Of a stretch of 59,623 nucleotides of DNA, positions 1 through 8,384 are shown one piece after another. Each line of letters begins with the position of its first letter. Position 1 is the stretch's first letter. The notes beneath the pieces are model-generated. The model saw only the letters and a list, made by a program, of their open reading frames with translations. It made no database searches and was not told where the DNA came from. The stretch lies in the NCBI GenBank assembly GCA_009843735.1, contig VYCW01000137.1, forward strand, positions 1-59,623, in the 5' to 3' direction. The DNA comes from Acidimicrobiaceae bacterium (GTDB lineage: Bacteria > Actinomycetota > Acidimicrobiia > Acidimicrobiales > Aldehydirespiratoraceae). Made by a program: the position numbers and the translations under genes.

Positions 1-108
1 CCCCTCGCTGGTGGGGTCGTGGCCGATCTTGTGCCCCACCAGCGTCGCGGTGGGGAACATGCCGGCCCCGTAGGCCGCGACGAAAGCGACAGCCATCCAC
101 ACCGTCAC
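1..108 (-). CDS. plsY: Glycerol-3-phosphate acyltransferase PlsY, N-terminal part (runs off the window)
   Basis: Only the first 36 codons are present, read right to left from a GTG at 106-108. The translation has a hydrophobic stretch (VWMAVAFVAAYGAGMFPTA) followed by LVGHKIGHDPTSEG. This matches the PlsY pattern in which a first membrane helix ends in GSIPTA-like residues and is followed by a basic loop, D-P and the start of the SGN motif. PlsY moves the acyl group of acyl-phosphate onto glycerol-3-phosphate in the membrane, the first step of phospholipid synthesis. The start could also be GTG at 102 or ATG at 96. The call rests on a short segment. Confidence 0.6.
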   Translation of the reverse strand, partial: MTVWMAVAFVAAYGAGMFPTATLVGHKIGHDPTSEG

Positions 109-201
109 GCCCGAATGGTAGAGGCCCAGCGGGCAGGCGAGCGAACCTGGTCCCCACGGGCGCGGTGTCGCCGTTTCGAGGCCCGGTTATCCTTCGCCGC
201 C

Positions 202-597
202 GTGCCGATGTACGACTACCGCTGCGAACGCTGTTCGGCGCAGTTCGAGGTGAGGCAGTCGTTCAGCGACGATTCGCTCTCCCTATGCCCGCCCGAGGGC
301 GGGCCGATCTCGTGTGAAGCGCCGGGCGAGGGGCCGGTCAAGAAGGTGTTCAGCGGGGTGGCCATCGCCTTCAAGGGCGACGGCTTCTACAAGAACGACC
401 ACGGCGCCAACGCCAAGGGCCGGCGCAAGGAGCGGGAGTCGGACTCCTCCAAGGACTCGTCCGGCTCGTCAACGTCCAAGGAGTCGTCGAGCAAGGACTC
501 GACCTCCAAGGACTCGTCGAGCAAGGACTCGACCTCAAGCTCCAACTCGAACGGGGGGCGGGCGAAGGCCGACGCCAGCACCTCGTCGTCCTCCTAG
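202..597 (+). CDS. FmdB-family zinc-ribbon protein with Ser/Lys/Asp-rich tail
   Basis: The protein has 131 residues. From GTG at 202 it begins MPMYDYRCERC, the typical FmdB/CxxC_CXXC_SSSS zinc-ribbon start; the ATG at 208 would lose the conserved first two residues. A CxxC pair lies near residues 8-11 and a second cysteine pair near 28-36 (LCPPEGGPISC). Residues from about 78 on are low-complexity S, K and D with two tandem 30-bp DNA repeats. FmdB-family proteins are small putative regulatory or metal-binding proteins of unclear role. It stands alone between partial plsY on the other strand and the SAF-like gene. Confidence 0.75.
   Translation: MPMYDYRCERCSAQFEVRQSFSDDSLSLCPPEGGPISCEAPGEGPVKKVFSGVAIAFKGDGFYKNDHGANAKGRRKERESDSSKDSSGSSTSKESSSKDSTSKDSSSKDSTSSSNSNGGRAKADASTSSSS
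475..534 (+). repeat. Two tandem 30-bp repeats inside the FmdB tail
   Basis: The unit at 475-504 is repeated at 505-534 with one mismatch. It encodes the SKESSSKDST / SKDSSSKDST segments. It is a likely slippage-prone tract that lengthens the disordered tail. Confidence 0.85.
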
Positions 598-631
598 CTT
601 CGGAGGACCGCTCGTCGCGAACCGCGACCCT

Positions 632-646
632 CCGCCGCTGCGGCGG
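632..646 (+). terminator. GC hairpin after the FmdB gene
   Basis: CCGCCG at 632-637 pairs with CGGCGG at 641-646 across a 3-base loop. No T-run follows, so this is at best a weak intrinsic terminator or part of a GC-rich spacer. Confidence 0.3.
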
Positions 647-749
647 CGGCTCGTCGCCCCTGGCGACCGTCCCAGCGGCTCGGAGCATCCCGAGCCCCGG
701 GACCTCCCCACTTCCGCCGGGCCGCGCCCGGTCGATCACAGGAGCCTCG

Positions 750-1268
750 ATGTCGCCAGCCACACCAGCCGCACAGGACCGCGAACCGACGCAGCCACGC
801 CTCGGGCCGTTCCGCAGCTCACCGTCGCCAGCCCGCCCGCCGGCGCGCCACCGCGGCGCCGCGGGACGGCTCAGGATCATGCTGTATCGCCATCGGTGGC
901 TGCGCTGGGCCGCGGCTGCAGGGGCGGCGCTGGCTGTCCTCGCCGTTCTCAGCAGCGACTCCTCCGACCCGGCTCAGGCGCCAGTCGAGGCTGCGCCCGC
1001 GGGGCCGTCGACCCGGCTCCCGCCCGGCACCCGCGGCGTGCCGGTGCCCGTCGACAGCACAGTGTTCGCGATGGGCGACGCCGTGGATGTGCATGCAGTG
1101 CTCGACGGCGCCGCGGTAGTGCAGGGGGCGCCGGTCGTCTCCGCCACTACGGACGAGGTGATCCTGGCGGTGCCGTCGGACCTGGTGGACGCCACCGTCG
1201 ACGCGCTAGCCACGGGAGGCGTGATGCTGGTTCTCGTACCCCCGACCTCGAGCCAAGCCGACGAGTGA
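750..1268 (+). CDS. Membrane-anchored SAF/CpaB(RcpC)-like protein
   Basis: The protein has 172 residues. A proline- and arginine-rich N-terminus leads to one membrane segment (about residues 51-68). The C-terminal half (GTRGVPVPVDSTVFAMGDAVDVHAVL in outline, then VVSATTDEVILAVPSDLVDATVDALATGGVMLVLVP) fits the RcpC/CpaB domain that follows a SAF fold in Flp pilus assembly proteins. AGGAG at 740-744 lies 5 bases before the ATG at 750. A shorter form from ATG at 879 would still keep the membrane segment. No other pilus genes are nearby, so a pilus role is not supported by context. It converges on uppP. Confidence 0.5.
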   Translation: MSPATPAAQDREPTQPRLGPFRSSPSPARPPARHRGAAGRLRIMLYRHRWLRWAAAAGAALAVLAVLSSDSSDPAQAPVEAAPAGPSTRLPPGTRGVPVPVDSTVFAMGDAVDVHAVLDGAAVVQGAPVVSATTDEVILAVPSDLVDATVDALATGGVMLVLVPPTSSQADE

Positions 1269-1290
1269 GAGTCGTCAGGATGAGACGGTG

Positions 1291-2103
1291 TCAGCGCCAG
1301 GAGGTGGCCGCCAGGGCGAGGACGGCGGCTCCGGCCAGAATCCGGTAAACGACGAAGGGCTGGAGGCTTACCCGGGACACGATCCGGGTGGTGCCCCAGA
1401 CGGCCACCCATCCGGTGACGCCCGACGACACCGTGCCCCACGCCAGCGCGGGCCCCAGCGACGAGGGGACGCTCAGCTCCAGGAGGCCGTAGACGCCGGC
1501 ACCGGCGATCACCGGGAGGCTCATCAGGAAAGCGAGGCGCACCGCCGCCTCGCGGCTGTAGCCGAGCGCCCGGGCCACGGTCATGGTCGCACCCGAGCGC
1601 GAGACCCCCGGCTGCAGTGCGAGCGCCTGGCCGGCGCCCATGGCCAGGGCATGGCCGATACCGAAGTCCTGCTGGCTGCGCCGCTCCGCGAGCCGGTCGG
1701 AGGCGCCCAGCAGCAGTCCGAAGATGATCAACGCCAGCGCCACCGGCACCACCGCGTCCGAGTCCCGCAGCGCATCGCCCGCGAACACGCCCACCACGCC
1801 CGCCGGCACCGCGGAGGCCGCCAGGCTCCAGGCGACGCGACCGTCGGGTCCGAGCGGGCCGCGGCCCAGCACCGGCGACAGGGCTGCCCCGACGTACGTT
1901 GCGATGTCCCGGCGGAGGTAGGCGGCCGCACCGATCAGGGTGCCGACGTGCACGGCCACGTCGAAAGCGGTCGCAGTGTCACCCGACAACTCGTCCCAGC
2001 CGAACAGCCAGCGGACCAGGATCAGGTGCCCGCTGGAGGAGATCGGCAGGAACTCCGAGAGGCCCTGCACGATGCCCAGGACGATGGCGTGCAGGATCGG
2101 CAC
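1291..2103 (-). CDS. uppP: Undecaprenyl-diphosphatase UppP (BacA)
   Basis: The protein has 270 residues, the usual family length. The N-terminus carries the family signature GLSEFLPISSSGHL (residues 14-27, with Glu17 and His26). A second signature PGVSRSGATMT lies mid-protein. Multiple hydrophobic helices follow, as expected for the membrane enzyme that dephosphorylates undecaprenyl pyrophosphate to recycle the cell-wall lipid carrier. It starts 21 bases after the stop of tldE on the same strand, so it probably belongs to a tldD-tldE-uppP transcript. Confidence 0.93.
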   Translation of the reverse strand: MPILHAIVLGIVQGLSEFLPISSSGHLILVRWLFGWDELSGDTATAFDVAVHVGTLIGAAAYLRRDIATYVGAALSPVLGRGPLGPDGRVAWSLAASAVPAGVVGVFAGDALRDSDAVVPVALALIIFGLLLGASDRLAERRSQQDFGIGHALAMGAGQALALQPGVSRSGATMTVARALGYSREAAVRLAFLMSLPVIAGAGVYGLLELSVPSSLGPALAWGTVSSGVTGWVAVWGTTRIVSRVSLQPFVVYRILAGAAVLALAATSWR

Positions 2104-2124
2104 CGCAGGACCCGCCCGCCGGCC

Positions 2125-3471
2125 TCAGGTGCCGGACATGGTCACGTCGGCGATGGCGAGGGTCACCCCGGCTGCGCTCATCGGGAGCCACTCCAGGTCC
2201 GACCCCACCTCGGTCACGTCCATCAGCAGCCGCTGGATGGTGCTAGCGATGGTCACCTCCCTGATCGGCTCGGCCGTCTCGCCGTCGCGTATTCGCAGGC
2301 CCTCCGCGCCGACGGAGAAGTCGCCCGACACTGCGTTCACGCCGCTGTGCAGGCCGGTAACCCCCTGCACCAGCAGTCCGTCGTCGATGTCGGACACGAT
2401 CTCGGCCTGGGTGCGGGTCCCGGGCGTGAGCCTCAGGGCCTGGGCGCCGACGCCGGGGGTGCCCTTGAACCCGCCCCTCACCGCCGAGCCGGTGGACGAG
2501 ACGCCGGCCCGCCGAGCGGTGTAGGTGTCGTAGAGGAAGGCCTGGAGCACCCCGTCGGAGATCAACGGCACCCGGCGGGTGGCGAGGCCTTCGGCATCGA
2601 TGGCCGAGGCGGTGAAGGCGTCGGGGTCGGTGGCGTCGTCCACGAGGGTGAGAGACGACGCCCCCACCGCCTCCTCCATGCGGTCGGCGAACAACGACCG
2701 GCCCTTGAGCACGGCGTCACCGCTCAACGTCGCGCCCACGATGCCGAGCAGCCGGGCCGTCACGTACGGATCGAGCACCACCGTCAGGCGGCGGGTGGGG
2801 GCCTTGGCCGCGCCCAGCAGGCGGGTGGCCCGGTCGGCCGCGTCGGCGCCGGCCATCTCGGCCGACAGCTCGCCGGGATGGCGCCCGACCGAGAAGCCGA
2901 ACCCGGTCTGGGTCTCGTCGTTGTCCGACGCCAGGCTGTAGGCGACCAGATAGCAGCCGGTCTCGCGGGCCGAGGCGGCCACGCCCCGCGATGTGGCCAC
3001 CGCTGCCTCATAGGTCGTGTCGGCGTAGTCGGCCGACTCCACGCCGGTCACGCGGGGGTCGGCGGCCACCGTCGCCCGTTCCAGCTCAAGCGCCAGCGCG
3101 ACCTTCTCCTCGGTTCCGAAGTCGACCAGTTCGGATCGGTACAGGTCCAGGGAAGCGGGCTCCACCCCGTCGGGCTCGGCCACTCCCGCGAACTCGTCGA
3201 CGCTGCCGAAGCGGGAGTTGTCGAGCGCCTCGTCGAAGGTCTCCCGCAGCGTCTCGTCGTCCAGGGCCGCGGCGTAGGCGAAGCCCTGCCGTCCGTCGCG
3301 CACGATGCGCACGCCGATCCCCATCGACGACGCCACCGTGAGCGACTCGACCTCGCCCCCATAGGCCCTTATCTCGGTCTCGTGGTCGCGGGCCACGAAG
3401 GCCTCCACGTCGACGCCGTCGCCGGCCCAGCCGACGACCCGCTCCGCGATGTCGAGCAGGCTCTTGCTCAC
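2125..3471 (-). CDS. tldE: Metalloprotease-associated protein TldE (PmbA)
   Basis: The protein has 448 residues, normal for TldE/PmbA. It starts at GTG 3471 (MSKSLLDIAERVVGWAG); an open frame continues further upstream only as a shadow of tldD. The GTG overlaps the tldD stop by 4 bases (GTGA), indicating coupled translation. TldE lacks the zinc motif and partners TldD in a heteromeric peptidase that trims peptides. The conserved central blocks (RAYGGEVESLTVASSMGIGVRIV and the GTPGVGAQALRL-type C-terminal region) are visible. Confidence 0.9.
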   Translation of the reverse strand: MSKSLLDIAERVVGWAGDGVDVEAFVARDHETEIRAYGGEVESLTVASSMGIGVRIVRDGRQGFAYAAALDDETLRETFDEALDNSRFGSVDEFAGVAEPDGVEPASLDLYRSELVDFGTEEKVALALELERATVAADPRVTGVESADYADTTYEAAVATSRGVAASARETGCYLVAYSLASDNDETQTGFGFSVGRHPGELSAEMAGADAADRATRLLGAAKAPTRRLTVVLDPYVTARLLGIVGATLSGDAVLKGRSLFADRMEEAVGASSLTLVDDATDPDAFTASAIDAEGLATRRVPLISDGVLQAFLYDTYTARRAGVSSTGSAVRGGFKGTPGVGAQALRLTPGTRTQAEIVSDIDDGLLVQGVTGLHSGVNAVSGDFSVGAEGLRIRDGETAEPIREVTIASTIQRLLMDVTEVGSDLEWLPMSAAGVTLAIADVTMSGT

Positions 3472-4859
3472 GCGGCGGTGCCGCCGACGGTGAGCGCGGT
3501 CACCCTCAGCGTGGGCGTGCCGTCGCCGACGGGCACACCCTGGCCGTCCTTCCCGCAGGTGCCCGGCGATCCCATGGCGAAGTCGTTGCCGAGGGCGTCT
3601 ATGCGGGTGAGCACGTCGGGTCCGTTGCCGATGAGGTTGCCCTCGCGGATCGGGGCGGTGATCCGGCCGTTCTCGATCAGGTAGGCCTCGGTCATGCCGA
3701 ACACGAAGTCGCCGGTGGCGGTGTTGACCTGGCCACCGCCGAGCTGGGCCACGTACACGCCGTGGGAGGTGTCGGCCACGATGTCGTCGGGCTCCGCGTC
3801 GCCGTTGTCGATGTAGGTGTTGGTCATCCGGACCATGGGCAGGTGCTGGTAGCTCTGGCGGCGCCCGTTGCCGGAGCTGGCCCGGCCCTCCTTGCGGGCC
3901 CTCAGCCGGTCCCACATGTAGTCGGTGAGCACCCCGTCGGCGATGAGCACGTTGCGGGCTGCCGGCTTGCCCTCGTCGTCGATGCCGTAGTGGCCCCACT
4001 CCCCTGCCATCGTGCCGTCGTCGATCAGCGTGACCATGGGCGCGGCCACCGTCTCACCGATGCGCCCCGCGAACACCGAGGCCGACTTGGCCACCAGGTC
4101 GGCCTCCAGGCCGTGCCCGCATGCCTCGTGGAACAGCACGCCGCCGCCCCCGGGGCCGACCACGACCGGCATCTCGCCGCTGGGCGCGGGCCGGGCGGTG
4201 AGCTTGGTGAGAGCCCGCTGCGCGGCCCGGCGGGCCATCTCCTCCACGTCGTAGAGGTCGAACAACTCGAAGCCGGCCGTCCGGCCCGCCGACTCGCGGC
4301 CGGTCTGCATGCCGGTGTCGCCGGTGGCCACGCACGACACCGAGAACAGGGTGCGCACCTGGTCGTCGCTGGTGAACAGCCCGTCGCTGTCGGCCACAAG
4401 AATGCGCCGGCGGCCGTCGCCGTAGCGGGCCGACACCTGGGTGATGGCCGAGCCGGTCGACCGGGCGGCGGCGTCGGCCGCGGTCAGCAGCGCCACCTTC
4501 GTGGACTTGGGCACGTCCTCGGGGGGCACCCGGACGGTGAGCGGTCGCGGCACGTCCAGCGACGACACCTCGACGACCCGCCGGGCGCCGCCCGACTGCC
4601 GGGCCGCGGCCGCGGCCGCGCCGGCCGCGGCGGCCAGGCCGGTCTCGGTCAGGTCCGCGGTGTGGGCGAACCCCGTGGTCTCGCCCACCACCACTCTGAT
4701 CCCGGCACCGCGGTCCCGGCCCGAAACGACCTCCTCGACACGGCCGTCATCGAGGATCGCCGACGACGAGCGCCGGTCCTCCGCGAAGATCTCCGCGAAG
4801 TCCGCTCCGGTGCGCATGGCGACGGAGAGCGTCCGATTAACGAGTTCCGCTTCGAGCAT
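3468..4859 (-). CDS. tldD: Zinc metalloprotease TldD
   Basis: The protein has 463 residues. The zinc motif HEACGH is at residues 244-249, preceded by the glycine-rich GPGGGGVLF. The N-terminus (ADFAEIFAEDRRSS) and the C-terminal MGSPGTCGKDGQGVPVGDG block are typical. With TldE it forms a cytoplasmic protease that degrades unfolded or modified peptides. The ATG at 4859 lies 8 bases after a minus-strand TACAGT box that overlaps the -10 box of the divergent PAP2 gene, so its mRNA is probably leaderless or has only a base or two of leader. Confidence 0.93.
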   Translation of the reverse strand: MLEAELVNRTLSVAMRTGADFAEIFAEDRRSSSAILDDGRVEEVVSGRDRGAGIRVVVGETTGFAHTADLTETGLAAAAGAAAAAARQSGGARRVVEVSSLDVPRPLTVRVPPEDVPKSTKVALLTAADAAARSTGSAITQVSARYGDGRRRILVADSDGLFTSDDQVRTLFSVSCVATGDTGMQTGRESAGRTAGFELFDLYDVEEMARRAAQRALTKLTARPAPSGEMPVVVGPGGGGVLFHEACGHGLEADLVAKSASVFAGRIGETVAAPMVTLIDDGTMAGEWGHYGIDDEGKPAARNVLIADGVLTDYMWDRLRARKEGRASSGNGRRQSYQHLPMVRMTNTYIDNGDAEPDDIVADTSHGVYVAQLGGGQVNTATGDFVFGMTEAYLIENGRITAPIREGNLIGNGPDVLTRIDALGNDFAMGSPGTCGKDGQGVPVGDGTPTLRVTALTVGGTAA

Positions 4860-4866
4860 GAGCGAC

Positions 4867-4873
4867 TACTGTA
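4867..4873. promoter_or_regulatory. Shared bidirectional -10 element (TACTGTA) for tldD and the PAP2 gene
   Basis: On the plus strand TACTGT (4867-4872) is followed by 6 bases and ATG 4879. On the minus strand TACAGT (4873-4868) is followed by 8 bases and ATG 4859. The two start codons are 19 bases apart, so one quasi-symmetric heptamer can serve two nearly leaderless genes. Confidence 0.6.
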
Positions 4874-4878
4874 ACGCG

Positions 4879-5763
4879 ATGGCTTCGGGAGCCGCCGACG
4901 TCGACGCACCCGACGACACGGAGTCGCAAGAGGGCTCGCCGACCGCTTCCGAGGGTCCCCTGCGTTCTCTGAGCGGCCGGCTGCACTGGTGGAGCGAGAT
5001 CCTCATAGTCCTCGGCTTCTACGGCGTGTACACGATGATCCGCAACCTGTTCGGCTCGGAGCTGGGCGCCTCTGTCAAGCAGGCCGCCATCGACAACGCC
5101 TACGACATGATCGCCCTGGAGCGGGCCGTGCACCTCTTCGGTGAGAAGGGCATCCAGGACCTGTTCATAGAGTGGGATCTGTTCATCCAGTTCTGGAACA
5201 TCTTCTACGGGTTCTGCCACTTCGCGGTCACCATCGGGGTGATGCTGCTGCTGTACCTCCGCCATCCGCAGCGGTACGGGGTGCAGCGCACCGTGCTGGC
5301 GTTCACCACCGGCCTGGCGCTGATCGGGTTCGCCTTCTACCCGCTGATGCCGCCCCGCCTGCTCAACGACTGCGGCCCCTTCGGCGCCTGCGACCTCAAG
5401 TACAGCTACGTCGACACCCTGGTCGACCCGGGTGGGTTCTGGTCGTTCAACTCCAGCGCCATGATGGACATCTCCAACCAGTACGCGGCGATGCCCAGCC
5501 TGCACATCGCCTGGGCCATCTGGTGCGTGGTGGCCGCCCTGCCGGTGCTACGGCGCCGGTGGATGCGCCTGGCGCTGCTCTCGTACCCGTGGCTTACACT
5601 GTTCGCGGTGATGGTCACCGCCAACCACTACTGGATCGACGCCGTGGGCGGCCTGCTGGCCGTGGTGATCGCCTATCCGCTGGGAGTGCTGCTGGCCCGC
5701 AGGCTCCCTCCCTGGCTCGCTCCCCGGCCCGTGGGCCCCACGGCGAGCCCTGCCCGCCCGTAA
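4879..5763 (+). CDS. PAP2-superfamily membrane phosphatase/transferase (inositol phosphorylceramide synthase-like)
   Basis: From ATG 4879 the protein has 294 residues; ATG 4858 would add seven residues but overlaps both tldD and the -10 box. It has about six membrane segments. The PAP2_3-type motifs are PSLHIAWA (catalytic His of the second motif) and ANHYWIDAVGG (catalytic His and Asp of the third). This combination occurs in inositol phosphorylceramide synthase-like and phosphatidylinositol-type transferases of Actinobacteria. The substrate is not readable. It is followed after 22 bases by dxs. Confidence 0.8.
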   Translation: MASGAADVDAPDDTESQEGSPTASEGPLRSLSGRLHWWSEILIVLGFYGVYTMIRNLFGSELGASVKQAAIDNAYDMIALERAVHLFGEKGIQDLFIEWDLFIQFWNIFYGFCHFAVTIGVMLLLYLRHPQRYGVQRTVLAFTTGLALIGFAFYPLMPPRLLNDCGPFGACDLKYSYVDTLVDPGGFWSFNSSAMMDISNQYAAMPSLHIAWAIWCVVAALPVLRRRWMRLALLSYPWLTLFAVMVTANHYWIDAVGGLLAVVIAYPLGVLLARRLPPWLAPRPVGPTASPARP

Positions 5764-5785
5764 CCGCATCGAGGAGGGGAATCCG

Positions 5786-7627
5786 ATGCAGCTCGAAGCC
5801 ATAGGTGGTCCCGACGACCTGCGGGAGCGATCCCACGCCGAACTCGACGACCTCTGCCAGCAGATCCGCGCCCGCATCATCGAGGCGGTGTCGGCCCGGG
5901 GCGGGCACCTGGGGTCGAACCTCGGCTCGGTCGAGCTCACCGTCGCCCTGCACCGGGTGTTCCGCTCGCCCCACGACGTGATCCTGTGGGACACCGGCCA
6001 CCAGGCCTACGTCCACAAGATGCTCACCGGGCGGTCGGCCGACTTCGACAGCCTGCGCACCGCGGGAGGGCTGGCCGGCTACCCGTCGAGGACCGAGTCG
6101 CCCCACGACTGGATCGAGAACAGCCACGCCTCGACGGCGCTGTCGTACGCCCACGGCCTGGCCACCGCCTTCGAGTCCTCCGACAACCGCCGCCGGGTTG
6201 TGGCCGTTGTGGGCGACGGGGCCATGACCGGCGGGATGGCCTTCGAGGGGCTCAACAACATCGGCCACAGCGGGCGCCGGGTGGTGGTGGTGCTCAACGA
6301 CAACGGCCGCAGCTACGCCCCGACCGTCTCCCGGCTCACCGAGAGCCTGGTGCGGTTCCGCTCCAACCCCAAGATCATGCGCCGCTCCGACCGCCTCGAG
6401 GAGGTGGCCGAGCGCATCCCCTGGGTGGGCGACACCCTCCAGCGGGGCATGCGGATGTCCAAGGCCGCCATCCGGGAACTGTGGGACTCGGCCGGCTTCT
6501 TCGAGAACCTGGGGCTGCGCTACCTGGGGCCCTTCGACGGCCACGACATCGCCGGCCTGGAGGAGGCCCTGTCCAACGCGGCCCAGTTCGATGAGCCCGT
6601 GGTGGTGCACGTGCTCACCCAGAAGGGTCGGGGCTACGGACCGGCCGAACAGGACCAGATCAAGCACATGCACGACGTCGGCAAGGTCAAGCCGGGCACC
6701 TACACCGGCATGTTCTCCGACGTGATGGTCAAGCTCGGCGGGCTGCACCCCGAGGTGGTGGCCATCACCGCGGCCATGCCCGACTCCACCGGGCTGCTGC
6801 CGTTCCGGGAGCACTTCGGCGACCGCTGCATCGACGTCGGCATCGCCGAGCAGCACGCGGTGACCTCGGCCGTGGGCATGGCCATGGGCGGGCTGCGGCC
6901 CTTCTTCGCGGTCTACAGCACGTTCCTGAGCCGAGCCTTCGACCAGGTCAACCTGGACTGCGGGCTGCACCGAGCCCCGGTGGTGTTCTGCATCGACCGG
7001 GCCGGGATCACCGGCGACGACGGACCGTCCCACCACGGGATCCTCGACATGGTGCTGCTCACCAAGGTGCCGGGGATGGTGGTGCTGGCGCCGTCGTCGC
7101 TGGAGGAGCTCGAGCAGATGATGCTCGACGCCATCGACATGACCGGCGGGCCGGTCGCCATCCGCTGGCCCAAGACGGCGGCCCGCAGCGTGAGCCGGGA
7201 CCAGGTCGGATCGGGGCTTCGGGCTCGCAAGGCCCGCTCCGGCGACGGCCGGCTGTGCCTCATCGGCGTGGGCAAGATGCTGGAGGCCTGCGAGCAGGCC
7301 GCCGAGATGCTGGAGAACGAGGGCGTGGACGCCACCGTGTGGGACCCCCGGGCGGTGACCCCGGTGTGCCCGAAGATGGTGGCCGACGCGGTCGAGTGCG
7401 ATCTGGTGGTGACGGTGGAGGACGGGCTGCGCACCGGCGGCGCGGGCACCGGCATCCGCGACGCGCTGATGGAGCGGGCCGAGGCCGCCGGCCAGGCCGC
7501 TCCCAGGGTGCGGGTGCTGGGCGTGCCCCTCGACTACCTGCCCCACGGCAAGCCCGACCAGATCCTGGCCGACCTGGGCCTGGACGCGGCCGGCATCGCG
7601 GCCACCGTCAAGTCGGAGCTGCTGTAG
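5786..7627 (+). CDS. dxs: 1-deoxy-D-xylulose-5-phosphate synthase
   Basis: The protein has 613 residues. DXS makes 1-deoxyxylulose 5-phosphate from pyruvate and glyceraldehyde 3-phosphate in the cytoplasm, the entry step of the MEP isoprenoid pathway. Visible are the N-terminal SRGGHLGSNLG-like segment, GHQAY near residue 71, the ThDP/Mg motif VVGDGAMTGGMAFEGLNN, the catalytic GIAEQHAV, and the C-terminal transketolase domain ending PLDYLPHGKPDQIL. A GAGGAGGGG Shine-Dalgarno precedes the ATG. It shares a transcript with the PAP2 gene; uppP, which acts on a polyprenyl carrier, is also close by. Confidence 0.95.
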   Translation: MQLEAIGGPDDLRERSHAELDDLCQQIRARIIEAVSARGGHLGSNLGSVELTVALHRVFRSPHDVILWDTGHQAYVHKMLTGRSADFDSLRTAGGLAGYPSRTESPHDWIENSHASTALSYAHGLATAFESSDNRRRVVAVVGDGAMTGGMAFEGLNNIGHSGRRVVVVLNDNGRSYAPTVSRLTESLVRFRSNPKIMRRSDRLEEVAERIPWVGDTLQRGMRMSKAAIRELWDSAGFFENLGLRYLGPFDGHDIAGLEEALSNAAQFDEPVVVHVLTQKGRGYGPAEQDQIKHMHDVGKVKPGTYTGMFSDVMVKLGGLHPEVVAITAAMPDSTGLLPFREHFGDRCIDVGIAEQHAVTSAVGMAMGGLRPFFAVYSTFLSRAFDQVNLDCGLHRAPVVFCIDRAGITGDDGPSHHGILDMVLLTKVPGMVVLAPSSLEELEQMMLDAIDMTGGPVAIRWPKTAARSVSRDQVGSGLRARKARSGDGRLCLIGVGKMLEACEQAAEMLENEGVDATVWDPRAVTPVCPKMVADAVECDLVVTVEDGLRTGGAGTGIRDALMERAEAAGQAAPRVRVLGVPLDYLPHGKPDQILADLGLDAAGIAATVKSELL

Positions 7628-7639
7628 GGAGTCTTCCCT

Positions 7640-8314
7640 CTAGCTGAAGTAGGGGTTCTCCCCGGCCTCGTGGTCGGTGACGTCGATCACGTCGGTCACC
7701 TCTGCGATGGCCTCCATGATGGCCCGCTTGATCCCGTCGGACAGAGTGGCCTGGCTCATGGCGCAGCCCTGGCAGCCGCCGCCCATGGTGACCACCACCG
7801 AGTCGTCGTCGTTCACGTCGACGAGGCTGGCGTACCCGCCGTGGGAGGCCAGTGCGGGGTTGATGCTCATGTCGAGCAGTTGCTGCACCTTCTCGGCGAT
7901 GCTGCCGGTGAGGTCCAGGCGTCCCATGTCGCCCAGCGGGTTGGGGCGGTTGGGGTTTCGGATCACCAGCCCGCCCTGACCGGGAATCGACGGCACGTCC
8001 AGGGTTGAGCCCCGGAGCCGGCTGACGCTGGCGTCGGGCACGACCACCGTCAGACCATCCGAATCGTGAATGTGGTCGTCGGGGGCCGCGTCGGCCACCG
8101 GGTCGAGCGTCAGGTCGTAGGTGTAGTCGATCCCGGCGGTGCCGGTCACCTCGACGCGCAGTCCCAACGTGTCGCCGTCCTCCTCGCGGTCACGGATGGA
8201 CAGAACCGCGGTGCGGGCCGCGTCGGTGACGATCAGGATCTCCTCGCCCGATGTGGCTGCGGTCTCGGCGGGTTCGCCGGCGGGCGCTTCCGTCGGAGCG
8301 GCGGTATCGGTCAC
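7640..8314 (-). CDS. nfuA: Iron-sulfur carrier protein NfuA-like (HesB-like plus NifU C-terminal domain)
   Basis: The protein has 224 residues. After an Ala/Thr/Glu-rich tail of about 25 residues comes an IscA/HesB-like degenerate domain (IVTDAARTAVLSIRDRE). The NifU C-terminal domain carries the cluster-binding CQGC at 181-184 in GGGCQGCAMSQ. NfuA delivers 4Fe-4S clusters to client enzymes. It starts with GTG 8314, 7 bases after a minus-strand TAGGCT box (8327-8322), consistent with a leaderless mRNA. It is convergent with dxs and divergent from the crotonase gene. Confidence 0.9.
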   Translation of the reverse strand: MTDTAAPTEAPAGEPAETAATSGEEILIVTDAARTAVLSIRDREEDGDTLGLRVEVTGTAGIDYTYDLTLDPVADAAPDDHIHDSDGLTVVVPDASVSRLRGSTLDVPSIPGQGGLVIRNPNRPNPLGDMGRLDLTGSIAEKVQQLLDMSINPALASHGGYASLVDVNDDDSVVVTMGGGCQGCAMSQATLSDGIKRAIMEAIAEVTDVIDVTDHEAGENPYFS

Positions 8315-8321
8315 GGATCTG

Positions 8322-8327
8322 AGCCTA
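8322..8327 (-). promoter_or_regulatory. Leaderless -10 box TAGGCT for nfuA
   Basis: TAGGCT, 7 bases, then GTG at 8314. It has the same geometry as the other TANNNT-N6-8-start sites in this window. Confidence 0.5.
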
Positions 8328-8372
8328 CCGAGGGCTCACGGACCTTCCTGCGGGCCGTGCCTGCGCTCGCGA

Positions 8373-8378
8373 TACGGT
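8373..8378 (+). promoter_or_regulatory. Leaderless -10 box TACGGT for the crotonase gene
   Basis: TACGGT, 6 bases, then ATG at 8385; no Shine-Dalgarno fits between them. Confidence 0.55.
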
Positions 8379-8384
8379 GCGGGC

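Noticed and set aside
454-540. CRISPR-like repeats in the FmdB tail
   Set aside because: In-frame 30-bp tandem repeats without spacers, coding for a Ser/Lys/Asp tail.
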